Shown here in pieces: positions 53,454 through 63,813 of a stretch of 64,000 nt of DNA. The DNA lies in the NCBI GenBank assembly GCA_037951105.1, contig JBAMJV010005559.1, positions 1 through 64,000 of the forward strand, read 5' to 3'. A program made the position numbers and the translations under genes. The first letter of the stretch is position 1; every line of letters starts with the position of its first letter. This stretch comes from Echinarachnius parma. Taxonomy: Eukaryota > Echinodermata > Echinoidea > Clypeasteroida > Echinarachniidae. Below the pieces are notes generated by a model that was not told where the DNA came from, did not search any database, and saw only the letters and a list, made by a program, of their open reading frames with translations.

Positions 53454-53807
53454 ACTCAGCGACACAGCTTAATTCGAGTTGGCATTCTTCACCAGTTGAT
53501 AAATCATGCAAGCTTACCGGGCAATTTATTGTCATACATAGTATGTACATTTGAGTAGGAAGTGTGTGGACTTGCAGGGCGCATGTAGTGCTGCGTGGAG
53601 ATAGCTATTGCGGCTTCAAATGCGAAAAACGAGTTAAAAAAAACAATCTATGGCAGGGATGATGTTGTATAATAGTGATGACGATATGCCTTTCGCATTA
53701 GACAAATAAAAGAGTAATATTTTTATGTCGTTTAAAATTTACCAAGTCGGGCACTATGGTTGTCTCTCTGGAGACAACAAACTGTTACAATTGTTACAAA
53801 ATAACTG

Positions 53808-53813
53808 AATAAA
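53808..53813 (+). terminator. Candidate polyadenylation signal of the PPP6R3-like gene
   Basis: AATAAA, with a GT/T-rich tract 10-30 nt downstream. It is the best of several AATAAA motifs beyond the stop. Confidence 0.45.
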
Positions 53814-54598
53814 GTTGTGATTTATCCTAAGTTCTGTTTTTTATGGAATCTAAAAGAAATGTTTTTAATTTTTTTGCCTTGAGAATTATGTGGTGGTATA
53901 TATATATATTTCCCAAACTTGACGTAAAACAGAAATTTGTATGAAATGTTTGATGCTTTTTATATCGCATCGCTATATATTTTGTTGTGAAATTTTTTCT
54001 TTTCTTTTAAGTAGGTTAGTGTGTTGTCGGAAAAAAAGATGGTATAGACATATTCAAACTTCCAAATCAACAAATGTGTTACCTTTTTGGTTGTTGTTCA
54101 CAGACTTAACTAGGAAGGTGGTTTCAATATAAATTTGTATTTTGTAAATATATGGTATACACACCGTCCGTGTTTTAAAAGTAGATCTCATAATAGATAT
54201 TATACGATGAAACTTGTGACTACTATATTTGCTATGAACCCTTTCGATTTGTGAAAGGGAAACTTATCATATTCCACAAAAACTCGTTGACACTATTTTA
54301 ATTTCGGTTTAGAAATGGAAAAGGGGGTATCTTATTCCAACTGACAGTATTTTAATTTTTGTTTGGAAAAGGAATGGGAGAATCTTTTTACAACTTGCGC
54401 TATTGGGATTTGGTTAGAATAGACGAGAGGAAATCTTGTACCCAACATCAAAGAAAGACTTATCAATTATCAATGGTGTTTTTTTTTCTTCCTTTCGCTG
54501 AGGTTTATTCGAGAGGGTTATTAAAGGTTGGAGGGGCAAGAATACTACATTTACCTCAAAAGATATTCAGTTGTGTCATCTTTCCTGTAGATAATATA

Positions 54599-54825
54599 CA
54601 GTCAACCTGTCTATAGCAGCCAACCTGCCTACAGTGGCCATCAGATGTGATCTACTACAGCAGTGAAAAACAATGTTATTATGGAATCTGTCTCGGTGGC
54701 CACCTGTCTATAGCAGCCACGTGTCAATATGAATCCACTGCAGAGAAAAGCAATGTCTTAGAACCTCTCTGTAGAGTTCACCTGTCTACAGTGGCCAAGG
54801 TGGTCACTTTACACAGGTTTGACTG
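54599..54825. mobile_element. 227-bp Tc1/mariner-type MITE with TA duplication
   Basis: Left CAGTCAACCTGTCTATAGC and right ACACAGGTTTGACTG, with TA at 54597-54598 and 54826-54827. The interior repeats CTGTCTATAGCAGCCA and CTACAGTGGCCA. Confidence 0.9.
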
Positions 54826-55009
54826 TATTGTGCTTGTGCTATCTAGGAAAATGTTCTACTTTTTTATGCTGTAATACACACCATTCCGATATTTCTATGG
54901 AGGTAGTTCGGGGGTAGGTTCAGTAACATTCTAAGTTGAAATATCAATTTTCATACAAGTATATATAGATATATCAACTTCATTCAACAGTGTCTCTTTT
55001 TCTTATACA

Positions 55010-55195
55010 GCGGAACCTCGTTATAAAGAGCTCTTATATATCAAACCACTATTATTATAAGGTTTTTTTCCTGGTAGAAGCACTTGATATTCCTTTCGGG
55101 GTATTTTACCCTGATGAGATATAACAAGAAATGAGGTAAAATTAAATTGTGATGGGTCCCTAGGTTCTGTTATAACAAGGTTCCACCGTATACAT
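55010..55195. mobile_element. MITE (GGAACCTCGTTATA type)
   Basis: Left CAGCGGAACCTCGTTATAAA and right TTATAACAAGGTTCCACCGT, with internal TATAACAAGAAATGAGG. An older copy is at 9125-9310. Confidence 0.8.
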
Positions 55196-55286
55196 TATAA
55201 TATTGTTTTTTTTAAAATGAAGTATGAGTCAGTTTTGAATCGTCTTCCATTGATGATTCTTAAATATTCATCTGCCTTTATCAGTC

Positions 55287-55449
55287 TAGGGCCTTGTTTC
55301 ATCAAACTTTTGTTTTCTTCTTCTAAATGTCTAATTAGTGTAACTATGGCAACATCTTCAATATTCTATGTTGATTAGTTGTTGTTTTTAGTAGTTACAA
55401 TAATTGGATATTTACAACCATTGGGTAAAGTTTTATGAAATGCGGCCCA
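55287..55449. mobile_element. GGGCCCTGTTTCATGAAAC-type MITE, copy 3
   Basis: Left AGGGCCTTGTTTCATCAAAC and right TTTTATGAAATGCGGCCC, with ACTATGGCAAC and TAGTTACAATAATTGGATA inside. Confidence 0.8.
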
Positions 55450-56161
55450 GAAGGTTCGATTTGACCCCCACAGTAACAAGTCGTGAATATACTTGCCCTG
55501 CGGTACAAGGGTTGCATAGCTTTTTACACAGAAGGGGTTTATTTACGCTGTGGGGGTACTTCTAATCTCATTTTATTTTGTATGAATGTTGATGCTGCTG
55601 TTGTGTATACATAAATGTGATTGCTGTTTCTATGTTGACAGTATAAGCTTTATCTTTATTATATAACAACAAAAAAAACACTAAAAACAGCAACAATGTT
55701 CACATATTTGTATGACGATTGATGTATAGGCAGACAACTGGGTTTCTTTGTCGCGGTGAGAATTGTTTTGTTGTTTTTGTTTTCTTGATTTTTGATGATT
55801 GATTCTCGCAAAGAAACGATTAGAATTTATTATTACTTGTATAATGTATGACTATGTATGTACCTACACAGAACTGGGGGAAACGATGCGTAATTTGTTT
55901 TATTGGAAGATTAGGTGGAGATTGAGAAAAAAATAACCCTAGTGTATTATTATTATTATTATTGTTCATGATGAATCAAAGTTAATAAAAACAGGTTATA
56001 AATAATAAATAGCAATTTCCATCTTCCCAAACAAATGCTTCTGTTGTAACCAATCGTTATTTGTTTTGGCTTCATTCTGTTATTGTTTGGAATTGATTAC
56101 GTCTGCTCGAGTGTGTTTTAGTGGTCTGAGCTTGATTGGGTAGACTTTTGTAGAGCTTTCT

Positions 56162-56592
56162 TAAAGGGATCTCGCAACGTTGTTAACATGGGTGTATTTC
56201 TGTGATCTGGTATGTCCGCCGAGTGATGCGTGAAAATTCCATGGTAAATGAATGTCATCATAATGACCAAAAATGCAGAGTGATATTCGCTAACTGGTAA
56301 TATGAATACTACAAGGAATGTGAGAACCAAATAAGTTTTGTGAATTTTTATGTTACTTGTGCGTGTTCGTGCCTGAGTTTGTAAACTTCCCCAACCAAGG
56401 ACATGTTTGACACCCTTCTATTCAACCATGGGGCCATCAATTGATGACGAGGATGATGATGAGGTTGATAATGATGATTATGTTGGTGATAGTGATGATG
56501 ATGACACTGACTTCTGCTGGTAATACGAATACAACAAGGAATGTGAGAACCAAATAAGTTTTGTGGATTTTGATGTTACTAGTTCCCTTTAA
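56162..56592. mobile_element. TIR element (TTAAAGGGATCTAGTAAC type), copy 3, with internal duplication
   Basis: Left TTAAAGGGATCTCGCAAC and right GTTACTAGTTCCCTTTAA. The block 56297-56430 is duplicated at 56518-56675, partly across the right end, with a GATGAT microsatellite (56440-56510) in between. Confidence 0.75.
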
Positions 56593-56894
56593 GCCATTTG
56601 TGCGTGTTCGTGCCCGAGTTTGTAAGCTCCCCCAACCAAGGGAACGTGTTTGACACCCCTCTATTCAACCATGGACACACCTCCAACCGATGACCATACT
56701 CTTTTGCACACACATTGCAAAAGAATGCCAATTCATATTGTGCATGTTGCATGTGCATGTTGAAAATAAAAATATAACATGAACCAAGTACATCCTTGAT
56801 TGACATACTTGTCCTTGGTTGGATGTGTGAATTCATGTACATGTACATGTACACAGTTCCCCGTTTGTATATTAATTTTACTCCTTGGTTGCTG

Positions 56895-56945
56895 TGTGTG
56901 TGTGCGTGTGTGTGTGTGTGTGTATGTGTGTGTGTCCGTGCGTGT
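56895..56945. repeat. (GT)n microsatellite
   Basis: About 25 GT/TG dinucleotides with a few interruptions. Confidence 0.95.
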
Positions 56946-56999
56946 CTTTCTACTGAATAAAAAAAATGCTACACAACAAAGCAGTTTTTTTTTCTCTTC

Positions 57000-58515
57000 A
57001 TATTTTTAATTCAATTATATAATATGCATTACACATTTTAGTTCTTTGGTATTGATATCTCCCTGACAGTTTCCATTGGAAGCATCATTCTCTATTACTA
57101 TAAACATGGTAATACTCTAGTTGTACATATTCACTGTTGCTGATTTGACAATAGATAAGGTTAGAGCAAATTCTAGAATCGCTATTCTAATGCATATATA
57201 TTTTCAATGGGACAACATAATGTTGAATCTTGATAAAAAAAACTGTAATGAGAATATGTTTGAATTATACAGGATTAAGTTTATAAAAAATAAATGAATA
57301 AATAATTGAAGCACCTTGGGAGGTAACATAATTTTTTGGGCAAGCTATTTCCTTAGAAACTCACCCACTTGGGCAAGTCGGAAAACAAACTTTTCTTGAG
57401 ACACATTGAAACAGAATTTGAAAGAAGACATTGCCTCATAAAATACCCTTTTTTGCTCTACTCTTGCAGTTATAATGAAAGACATGTGAATAAATATCAT
57501 TTAACAGTTCTAAAATCTTAAAATTACATACACAATTGTAACAGGCTCAGATAATGCATTTTAGATCAAACTAACGGGCACAATGCTCCGTTATACTGTA
57601 TAACATAATTTTGTACCAATCATAAATTAAACAGAATAAATATAGTTATCAATTCTTAAAACTAACAAACGCGTACAAGACATCTAAATTTTCAAGGTTC
57701 ATTTCATTTCCAGTCTATTTTGGCAGATCAGAGGCACAGTGGTCTTACAATTATGCTTTCAAAAAGTGACAATTAAAAAATATGCAAAAAACCCTAGGAA
57801 AAATGTTGTATTCTGTATAATTACACACTGACTTAGCTCATGTAGTAGAGTTCACGATCTTTATATACAACGGAATAATAAATACATATCAAGATTAATT
57901 AAAATAATTCTAAAATATGAAGATGGGAAATCAATGTGTAATTCAATTGACAATATTGAAAAAATGTATGACATGACATTACAAATGTATGCAGTTAAAA
58001 TTAAAGGCACAATATTCTTATTTTTTTTAAATCTTTCTAAAATGAAAAATAGAATAAATACACTATTTTGTTACATTCTAAAATACTTCTAAAATCTTCC
58101 AAGAGACAATTTAATTTGCAATATTGAAACTGAAAAAGATTAATTCATTCCATTCATAAAAAATGATATTAAAAATAACAGAGTGATAGTTGAAAAACAT
58201 TGAAAATACTTATTCCAATTATTTCAATGTCCAATTCAAACTATTTTGGGGGATAATATTCATAATTAGCTTTAGTTCCATCAAATTGCAATAAATTAAA
58301 AATATTAATACAGCTCTGGAAGTTATATCATCTAACAAATAATTATTATTAAAAATATGACATTTTGAATTATCTAAAGACCCTCGAAACACAGAAAATA
58401 ATTGAAAGCACCAAATTCTCAATCAATATTGAAAGACATAAACACTATTTCTTTTCATCAGGATTATTGTATAAATTGTCCAGTATTTTGTAGATTATGA
58501 TGTAGACTGCAAAAC
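57000..58515. other. AT-rich intergenic DNA
   Basis: About 1.5 kb with no coding similarity. A decayed GGGCAAGT repeat fragment lies at 57300-57420. The 3' ends of the two convergent genes probably lie on either side. Confidence 0.5.
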
Positions 58516-58759
58516 CCGGCTACAGCAAAACCCGGCAGTTGTCGGTAAAAATGAAAATGTAGATTTTTCATACCATTACAAAGGCCTCATCACAAGCTTT
58601 CATTTGATGCTTTGTTCTAACTTATTGGTCAATAATTGGCGAAGATATGATTGTTTCAATTTTACAATCATAGGTCTTTTACACATATTGTGTGAACTTA
58701 AAATGCCCATTTCTTCAAAAACATGAATTACCGACAAGCCGGGTTTTGCTATAGCCGGT
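58515..58759. mobile_element. MITE with AGCAAAACCCGGC termini
   Basis: Left CCCGGCTACAGCAAAACCCG with GTTGTCGGTAA, right TTACCGACAAGCCGGGTTTT with GCTATAGCCGG. 245 bp, non-coding. Confidence 0.85.
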
Positions 58760-58799
58760 CACATATTGTTTACCTGTCTTAATGACAGTTATACACAAG

Positions 58800-58892
58800 A
58801 TGCTTGGTGCACTGAAAAAATCATAAGCAAACTCGGGTGGGGATTGAACCCACAACCTCCTGACCACTAGACCACCAAGATCATCTGATGGT
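58800..58892 (-). mobile_element. Truncated tRNA-derived SINE head
   Basis: On the - strand, box A TGGTCTAGTGG (58874-58864) is followed by GTCAGGAGGTTGT and box B GGTTCAATCC (58850-58841). The A-to-B gap of about 13 nt is too short for a working tRNA, so an internal deletion is likely. Confidence 0.65.
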
Positions 58893-58955
58893 TAAGGCTT
58901 AAATGTTGTTTTGTGATCTCCCAATAATGCAGCTCGACAGTCCTTGTAATGCTTT

Positions 58956-58961
58956 TTTATT
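58956..58961 (-). terminator. Candidate polyadenylation signal of the TCP11-like gene
   Basis: AATAAA on the - strand, about 920 nt after the stop. A SINE head lies just beyond it. Other AT-rich options further down cannot be excluded. Confidence 0.3.
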
Positions 58962-59594
58962 GACATAATTGATTTCTGAAACTGAAATACTAGATTTGTG
59001 CATACATTAATAACAATGACAAAATTCTGCTTCAAGAAGCAACAGAACTACTCTCAAATCTTCCAAATATCTGAGCGAATTATATACAATATAAATACAG
59101 TTAAAAGCACCAGATAAATATTTTTGAAAGCACCAGATGAATATATACATATAAAAGCACCAGATCTTAATATAAATACTACATATTACATGCTTGGCAT
59201 CAAAGCTAAAATCTGGACCCCAATCATTCAAATTAAAATACTAAAACTTTTGATTAACAATTCCCAAACATAATGTGAATGTATTTTCTTCAGTAAAAAA
59301 GTTCCAAAATATGACTTTAAATTGTATATAAAAATCCTGAGTTAAAATAATGAGGTAAAACATGTCAACTTCGCTCTATGAATCGAGCAATAAACACTGG
59401 AATGGTTTAACCAATTACAAGTTATTCCAGTTGAAATCAAATTTGAAGTAAAAAGACTTTGAAAAATAAAATATGCCAGTACAAAAATCTCTTAATTTTG
59501 ACACATGACCCCATTGTTTGGTAAAAATCTATAATTGGTAAAATTATAAAATGACCACGATTCTCCACGATGATAATAGATGCCACTCATGCTC

Positions 59595-59705
59595 AATGTA
59601 TGAAGTTAATGATGATGATGTTTATAATGAAGATGAGGATGACAATGATGATGATGATGATATTGATGGTGATAATGATGACAATGATGATGGCAAGGAT
59701 GAAGA
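59595..59705. repeat. (GAT)n microsatellite
   Basis: Interrupted GATGATGAT tract. Reading frames across it (poly-Met, poly-Ser) are compositional artefacts. Confidence 0.95.
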
Positions 59706-59742
59706 TATACAACACAATTCCTGACAATTATGTTCCTTACTA

Positions 59743-59852
59743 TCACACCATCTCAGAAAGTATTTCAGCGTAGAAGGATCCAAACACCGACTGGTTGACA
59801 ACTGGTCTGATGGAAGCCTTAGCAATGTCCGGCGAAGTTGGTTCTGCACCAA
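59743..59852 (-). pseudogene. Echo of the TCP11-like terminal exon
   Basis: Just downstream of the stop, the - strand repeats the end of the last exon: GCAGAACCAACTTC, then a diverged stretch shifted in frame, then codons for NQSVFGSFYAEILSEMV and TGA. Its translation resembles the family C-terminus (VFG.FYAEIL) about as well as the true exon does, so it may once have been the real terminus. Confidence 0.75.
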
Positions 59853-59876
59853 GATGATGATGATAAATATGTACAT

Positions 59877-60082
59877 TTATGTCTCTTTTACTACGTTTAA
59901 AAGTATATCTGCATAGGTGGGGCCAAAAACTGACCGGTTGTGGACGACTAGTCGGGCAAAAGTTCTTGTGATCTCTAGAAGTTGGTTCTGCATCACGCCG
60001 AGTCCAGGGGGAATGTTCGCGGCGGGGTTGAAACTGGACGGCGCCGAGATTGCCTTGACAAGGAATCCTCGTACTCTTGAAT
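59877..60082 (-). CDS. TCP11-like terminal exon
   Basis: The acceptor is TTACAACAG. It encodes DSRVRGFLVKAI, then NIPPGLGVMQNQLLEITRTF and VFGPTYADILLNVVKET, and ends in TAA at 59879-59877. The pattern PPGL...Q..L....RLV.HN..VFGP.Y..IL is the family C-terminus. Confidence 0.93.
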
Positions 60083-63000
60083 CTGTTGTAATAAATATTG
60101 GAACAAGACAAATTACTGAACTATAGAATGAACGTTCAACAATAATATGGGCTTGTTAGTGATCTTGGAGAAAAACAAAAGCATACATGCTGAAGAGCAA
60201 TATGTGACTAACATACAACATATTACTACCAAACTTGATCAAAATCAAAATAATAAGTTGAAAACATGATTTACCTTCATCCATTTCAATAATAATATGA
60301 ACAAAGGGATGAAAAGTGTATTATTTTGTTATTGTTACTCACCTATGATTGATAGAATATGGCTGCCATCGACCGTGAGTGCTCTGATCCGACTCTTGAA
60401 GGCTTCTGTCCTGACGACATCCCACTCAGGAAAGCCATGTGCTGCTAAACACTCTGCAATCTCCTTACAAACCTGCTCCGATAAGCTCTCAATTACACTG
60501 CTATAATCACTGGAGTAATAGAGAAAAGAATAAGCTATTATTGTTTCATACATATTGCACACAAATACAACATTGTTTGATCATCATCATCATAATTATC
60601 ACAAAAATAAACATCAACATAACCATTTTCATCTTCATCATCATCTAGCCATCATCATCATCAATATCATCATCATCGTGTTTGCACATACACCATCAAA
60701 CAACAAATGGGGGAAAGGTCTAACCACACCGTCTAATAGCCAATCCCTGTCATAAGGGAGCAATTTGTCAACATCATCAGCAATAACCTATCGTCATTGT
60801 CATCATCATAAACATCATCATCGCCGTCGTCGTCATTGTCATCATCATAAACATCATCATCGCCGTCGTCGTCGTCATCATCGTGGTTGCACATACACCA
60901 TCAAACAGCAACTGGGGGAAAGGTCTAAGAACACTGTATGTAAGCTTACTGTCTAATAGCCCATCCCTGTCATAAGGGAACAACTCGTCAATTTCATCAG
61001 CAATAACCAATTGTCACAGTCACCATCATCGTCGTCATCATCATCATCAATAACATCATCATCATCGTGGTTGCACATACACCATCACACCGCAAATGGG
61101 GGAATGGTCTAAGAACACTGTATGTAAGCTTACTGTCTAATAGCCCATCCCTGTCAAAAGGGAGCAACTCGTCAATATCATCAGCATCATCATCATCATC
61201 AATATCATCATTATCAATATCATCAGCAATATTATCTTCATCATCGTGATTACACATGCACCTTTACACAGCAAATGGGGAAAAGTCTAAGTACACTGTA
61301 TGCTTACTGTCTAATAGCCCATCCCTGTCAAAAGGAAGCAACTCGTCAAGACGTCAACATCATCAGCAATAACCTATCATCATTGTTGTCGTCGTCATTA
61401 TCATCAACCTCATCATTGTCACCATCATCAATCACCGCCATCATCACCAACATCATCATCATCCTCATCATCATTCTGTTTGCACATACACCATCAAACA
61501 GCAAATGCGGGAAAGGTCTAAGAACATTGTATGTAGGCTTACTGTCTAATAGCCCATCCCTGTCATAAGGGAGCAACTCGTCAACATCATCAGCAATAAC
61601 CAATTGTCACAGTCACCATCATCATAATCATCATCATCAATAACATCATCATCATCGTGCTTGCACATACACCATCACACCGCAAATGGGGGAATGGTCT
61701 AAGAACACTGTATGTAAGCTTACTGTCTAATAGCTTGTCCCTGTCAAAAGGGAGCAACTCGTCAATATCATCAGCATCATTATCATTGTCATCATCATCA
61801 TCAATATCATCATTATCATATCATCAGCAATATTATCTTCATCATCGTGGTTACACATACACCTTCACACAGCAAATGGGGGAAAGTCTAAGTACTAAGT
61901 ACACTGTATGCTTACTGTCTGATAGCCCATCCCTGTCAAAAGGAAGCAACTCGTCAACATCATCAGCAATAACCTATTGTCATTGTCATCATCATCATCC
62001 TCATCTAATCATCATCATCGTCATCCCCACCATCATCATTGTTATCATCATTAAAATAATCTTCTTTATTGCTTCACCGTCATCTTCATCAACATCATCT
62101 GGACTTTATTCCTTCGCCACCATCATCATCTTCTTTATTCCTTCACCACCACCATCATCATCATCATCACCTGTTCCTCTTTTTCTTGCGGACATCTTCC
62201 CAATCATTTTCATCATATTTATCAAGAATGATAGATAAGACTTACGTCACCCCTTCCAGTAGGATGAAGAGGTTGTGCTTGAGTTTGCTGGGGAAGCCCT
62301 GGATTCCAGACAGCATGGTTCCCGTGTTGGTGTACGTCACGAGGAGGATGGACCCCACTAGAATCAGCTTGTTCACCTGCACTCCCACCTCATAGATCCT
62401 GCCTTGATCCATCAACACCGTCTAAATGCAAACATTGGGATTTATTCATAAAAACTTATTTTTGTCTAATCAAAAGAAAATTTTTCATGTAATATGTAAT
62501 GTAATGCAAGCGGTTTTTTATTACTATACAAGCCTTCACAGTTCTCCCTTCGCATTGCATCACCGGCAACGCTACGGTGCGACTTTCAGCGAGGCAGAGT
62601 ACTAGATTTTTGGCCCAAAATGGAATCCGATGGGAGAACTGCAAACATAATTTGTCCCTTTTCATTTTGGTGGCCACTATATATATGCAGATTGGCTGCT
62701 CTAGACAGATGGCCACTAAGACAGGTTTGAGTGTATTCTATGATTGTTTAAAAATACTCTTCTTACCTCGGGAAAGTTTGCAGCATCTTTTGCGTCCCTG
62801 GTCAGCAGATCTATGTAGCCGTGATTCAAGATGGCCGCCGGTGAAACAGCAATGTTCTGATCATGAGATGCAGACAAGGGCAAGATTGTACCAGGCACTT
62901 GTTGTTGTTGCTGTTGCTTTCTTTGTCTTTTTGTTCTTTCTGATAGTTTTTGTGAAGACTCCTCTAGCCAATGCCTTGTGTACTGCAAGCCATCTTCAAA

Positions 63001-63813
63001 AGATACAAACAAAATGAAATATTTTAATACGTTCTCTTATAACCATTGTTCATAACCATAACCCATGGAAATGTATATCTGTGATGTCACACTTCAGTAA
63101 TCTATTGTTTGATAATATACAACTGGAAAGATGGATTTTAAAAAAAGCAAGGCAATATAAAAAGATAGGCAAACAAAGTATTTAACACACCTTGTTGAGT
63201 CTCTAATAATTCTTCAAACTTCTTTCTCTGGTATTCTACGGACCGGTGCTGTAGATGGGGTCGAACGCTCAGTAGCATCAGGTTTGCAACGTCCATATTC
63301 ATGAGATCCAGAACTCGCAAAATTCCCCTGCAAAATAGAGAAACAAGAATCTTCATCAATGATAATAATAGTAATAATAATGATAATAATAATGATACAA
63401 ATTGTAATAAATTCAAATATTACGGAACCTGATCGGGAAGAAATAAAAGCATGCAAAGAATGAGCTTTGCCGGGAATCATACACAAAACCTCCAGATTAA
63501 TATAAAAACTTTTATCATATTTGGTATCTCCATGAAAAATTACTTTTTAAGTGAAAATGTTCACCCTTTTGATGTCGTAGCCATTTTCTTACCTGCAGAT
63601 TTCAACCGGCTCTGTAAGCGAGGCGAGCTCTGCAATATCTTCTTCTCGTTCAAAGGCGCACAGTTTGGCCATAATGTTGATGACAAACGTTGCCACTTTG
63701 ATGACGTCTAGGGCCTGGTGCTTTGCCTGTTGTCTGATCAGGTCCAGGTCTAGGACTTCCTGGATCTGGGTCCTAAACTTTCCATGTTGCGGCAGAAGCA
63801 GGGAGAGTAATGT
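59877..63813 (-). CDS. TCP11L1: TCP11-like protein (T-complex 11 family), C-terminal 377 aa, 5' partial
   Basis: TCP11 proteins are conserved all-helical proteins. The testis member regulates sperm function through cAMP signalling; the TCP11L1/2 role is poorly known. Exons in coding order: 63813-63593, 63327-63191, 62993-62767, 62421-62246, 60509-60343, 60082-59877. All junctions are GT-AG in phase, and 1134 nt including TAA is a whole number of codons. Family signatures: LLSLLLPQHGKFRTQIQEVL, LCAFEREEDIAEL, RVLDLMNMDVANLMLLSVRP, SVEYQRKKFEELLE, YEVGVQVNKLILVGSILLV and the terminal RLVVHNRSVFGPTYADIL. About a quarter of a typical 500-residue member is missing, lying upstream beyond the window end. 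Assignment to L1 rather than L2 is uncertain. Confidence 0.93.
60343..60509 (-). CDS. TCP11-like exon
   Basis: The acceptor is ATTACTCCAG and the donor GTGAGT. It encodes VIESLSEQVCKEIAECLAAH, then FKSRIRALTVDGSHILSII. It is separated from the previous exon by an intron of about 1.7 kb filled with the higher-order tandem repeat. Confidence 0.92.
60678..62020. repeat. Seven-unit tandem array with ~595-bp higher-order period
   Basis: A core beginning GTTGCACATACACCATCA, with TGTAAGCTTACTGTCTAATA and AGCCCATCCCTGTCA, starts near 60678, 60881, 61065, 61246, 61477, 61655 and 61846. CAT microsatellites link the cores. Units 2 and 5, 3 and 6, and 4 and 7 are most alike, so blocks of three units have been duplicated. 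It lies within one TCP11-like intron. Confidence 0.92.
62246..62421 (-). CDS. TCP11-like exon
   Basis: The acceptor is TGCATTTAG and the donor GTAAGT. It encodes TVLMDQGRIYEVGVQVNKLI, then LVGSILLVTYTN and KLKHNLFILLEGV. The hydrophobic VNKLILVGSILLV helix is conserved in the family. It ends in phase 2. Confidence 0.93.
62669..62735. mobile_element. Half of a CAGTCAAACCTGT-type MITE
   Basis: GGTGGCCACTATATATAT to CTAAGACAGGTTTGAGTGTA. Only one end is present. Confidence 0.6.
62767..62993 (-). CDS. TCP11-like exon with poly-Gln run
   Basis: The acceptor is TCTTTTGAAG and the donor GTAAGA. It encodes GLQYTRHWLEES, then a basic, Gln-rich insert (RKQQQQQQV), then AAILNHGYIDLLTRDAKDAA. A later AG at TTGCAG would break the frame. 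The CAA/CAG run could vary in length between individuals. Confidence 0.9.
63191..63327 (-). CDS. TCP11-like exon
   Basis: The acceptor is ATTTTGCAG and the donor GTGTGT. It encodes GILRVLDLMNMDVANLMLLS and VEYQRKKFEELLETQQ, the most diagnostic TCP11 family segment. It ends in phase 1. Confidence 0.95.
63593..63813 (-). CDS. TCP11-like exon (first in window)
   Basis: The acceptor is CTACCATGCAG and the donor GTAAGA, read on the - strand. It encodes LLSLLLPQHGKFRTQIQEVL, VATFVINIMAKLCAFERE and ASLTEPVEICR. It ends in phase 2. Confidence 0.93.

Larger units (their letters stand above)
50248..53830 (+). other. PPP6R3: PPP6R3-like 3' untranslated region (probable extent)
   Basis: No coding sequence follows the stop. 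The first well-placed polyadenylation signal, AATAAA at 53808-53813, is followed by T/G-rich DNA (TTGTGATT, TTCTGTTTTTT), which suggests an end near 53830. An ACAAATAAAA at about 53704 is an alternative. The region contains two short tandem duplications (52270-52510 and 53221-53453). RNA data would be needed to fix the end. Confidence 0.5.

Noticed and set aside
58800-58892. A tRNA gene on the - strand
   Set aside because: Boxes A and B are present but only about 13 nt apart, and no cloverleaf with an anticodon arm can be drawn. Better explained as a truncated SINE.
60678-62020. CRISPR array or protein-coding repeat gene
   Set aside because: The units are 180-230 bp with microsatellite linkers in a eukaryotic intron. 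The open frames are interrupted between units.
61657-62238. 193-residue + strand open frame
   Set aside because: Low-complexity Ser/His/Ile sequence from CAT microsatellites, antisense to the TCP11-like gene and partly in its intron.
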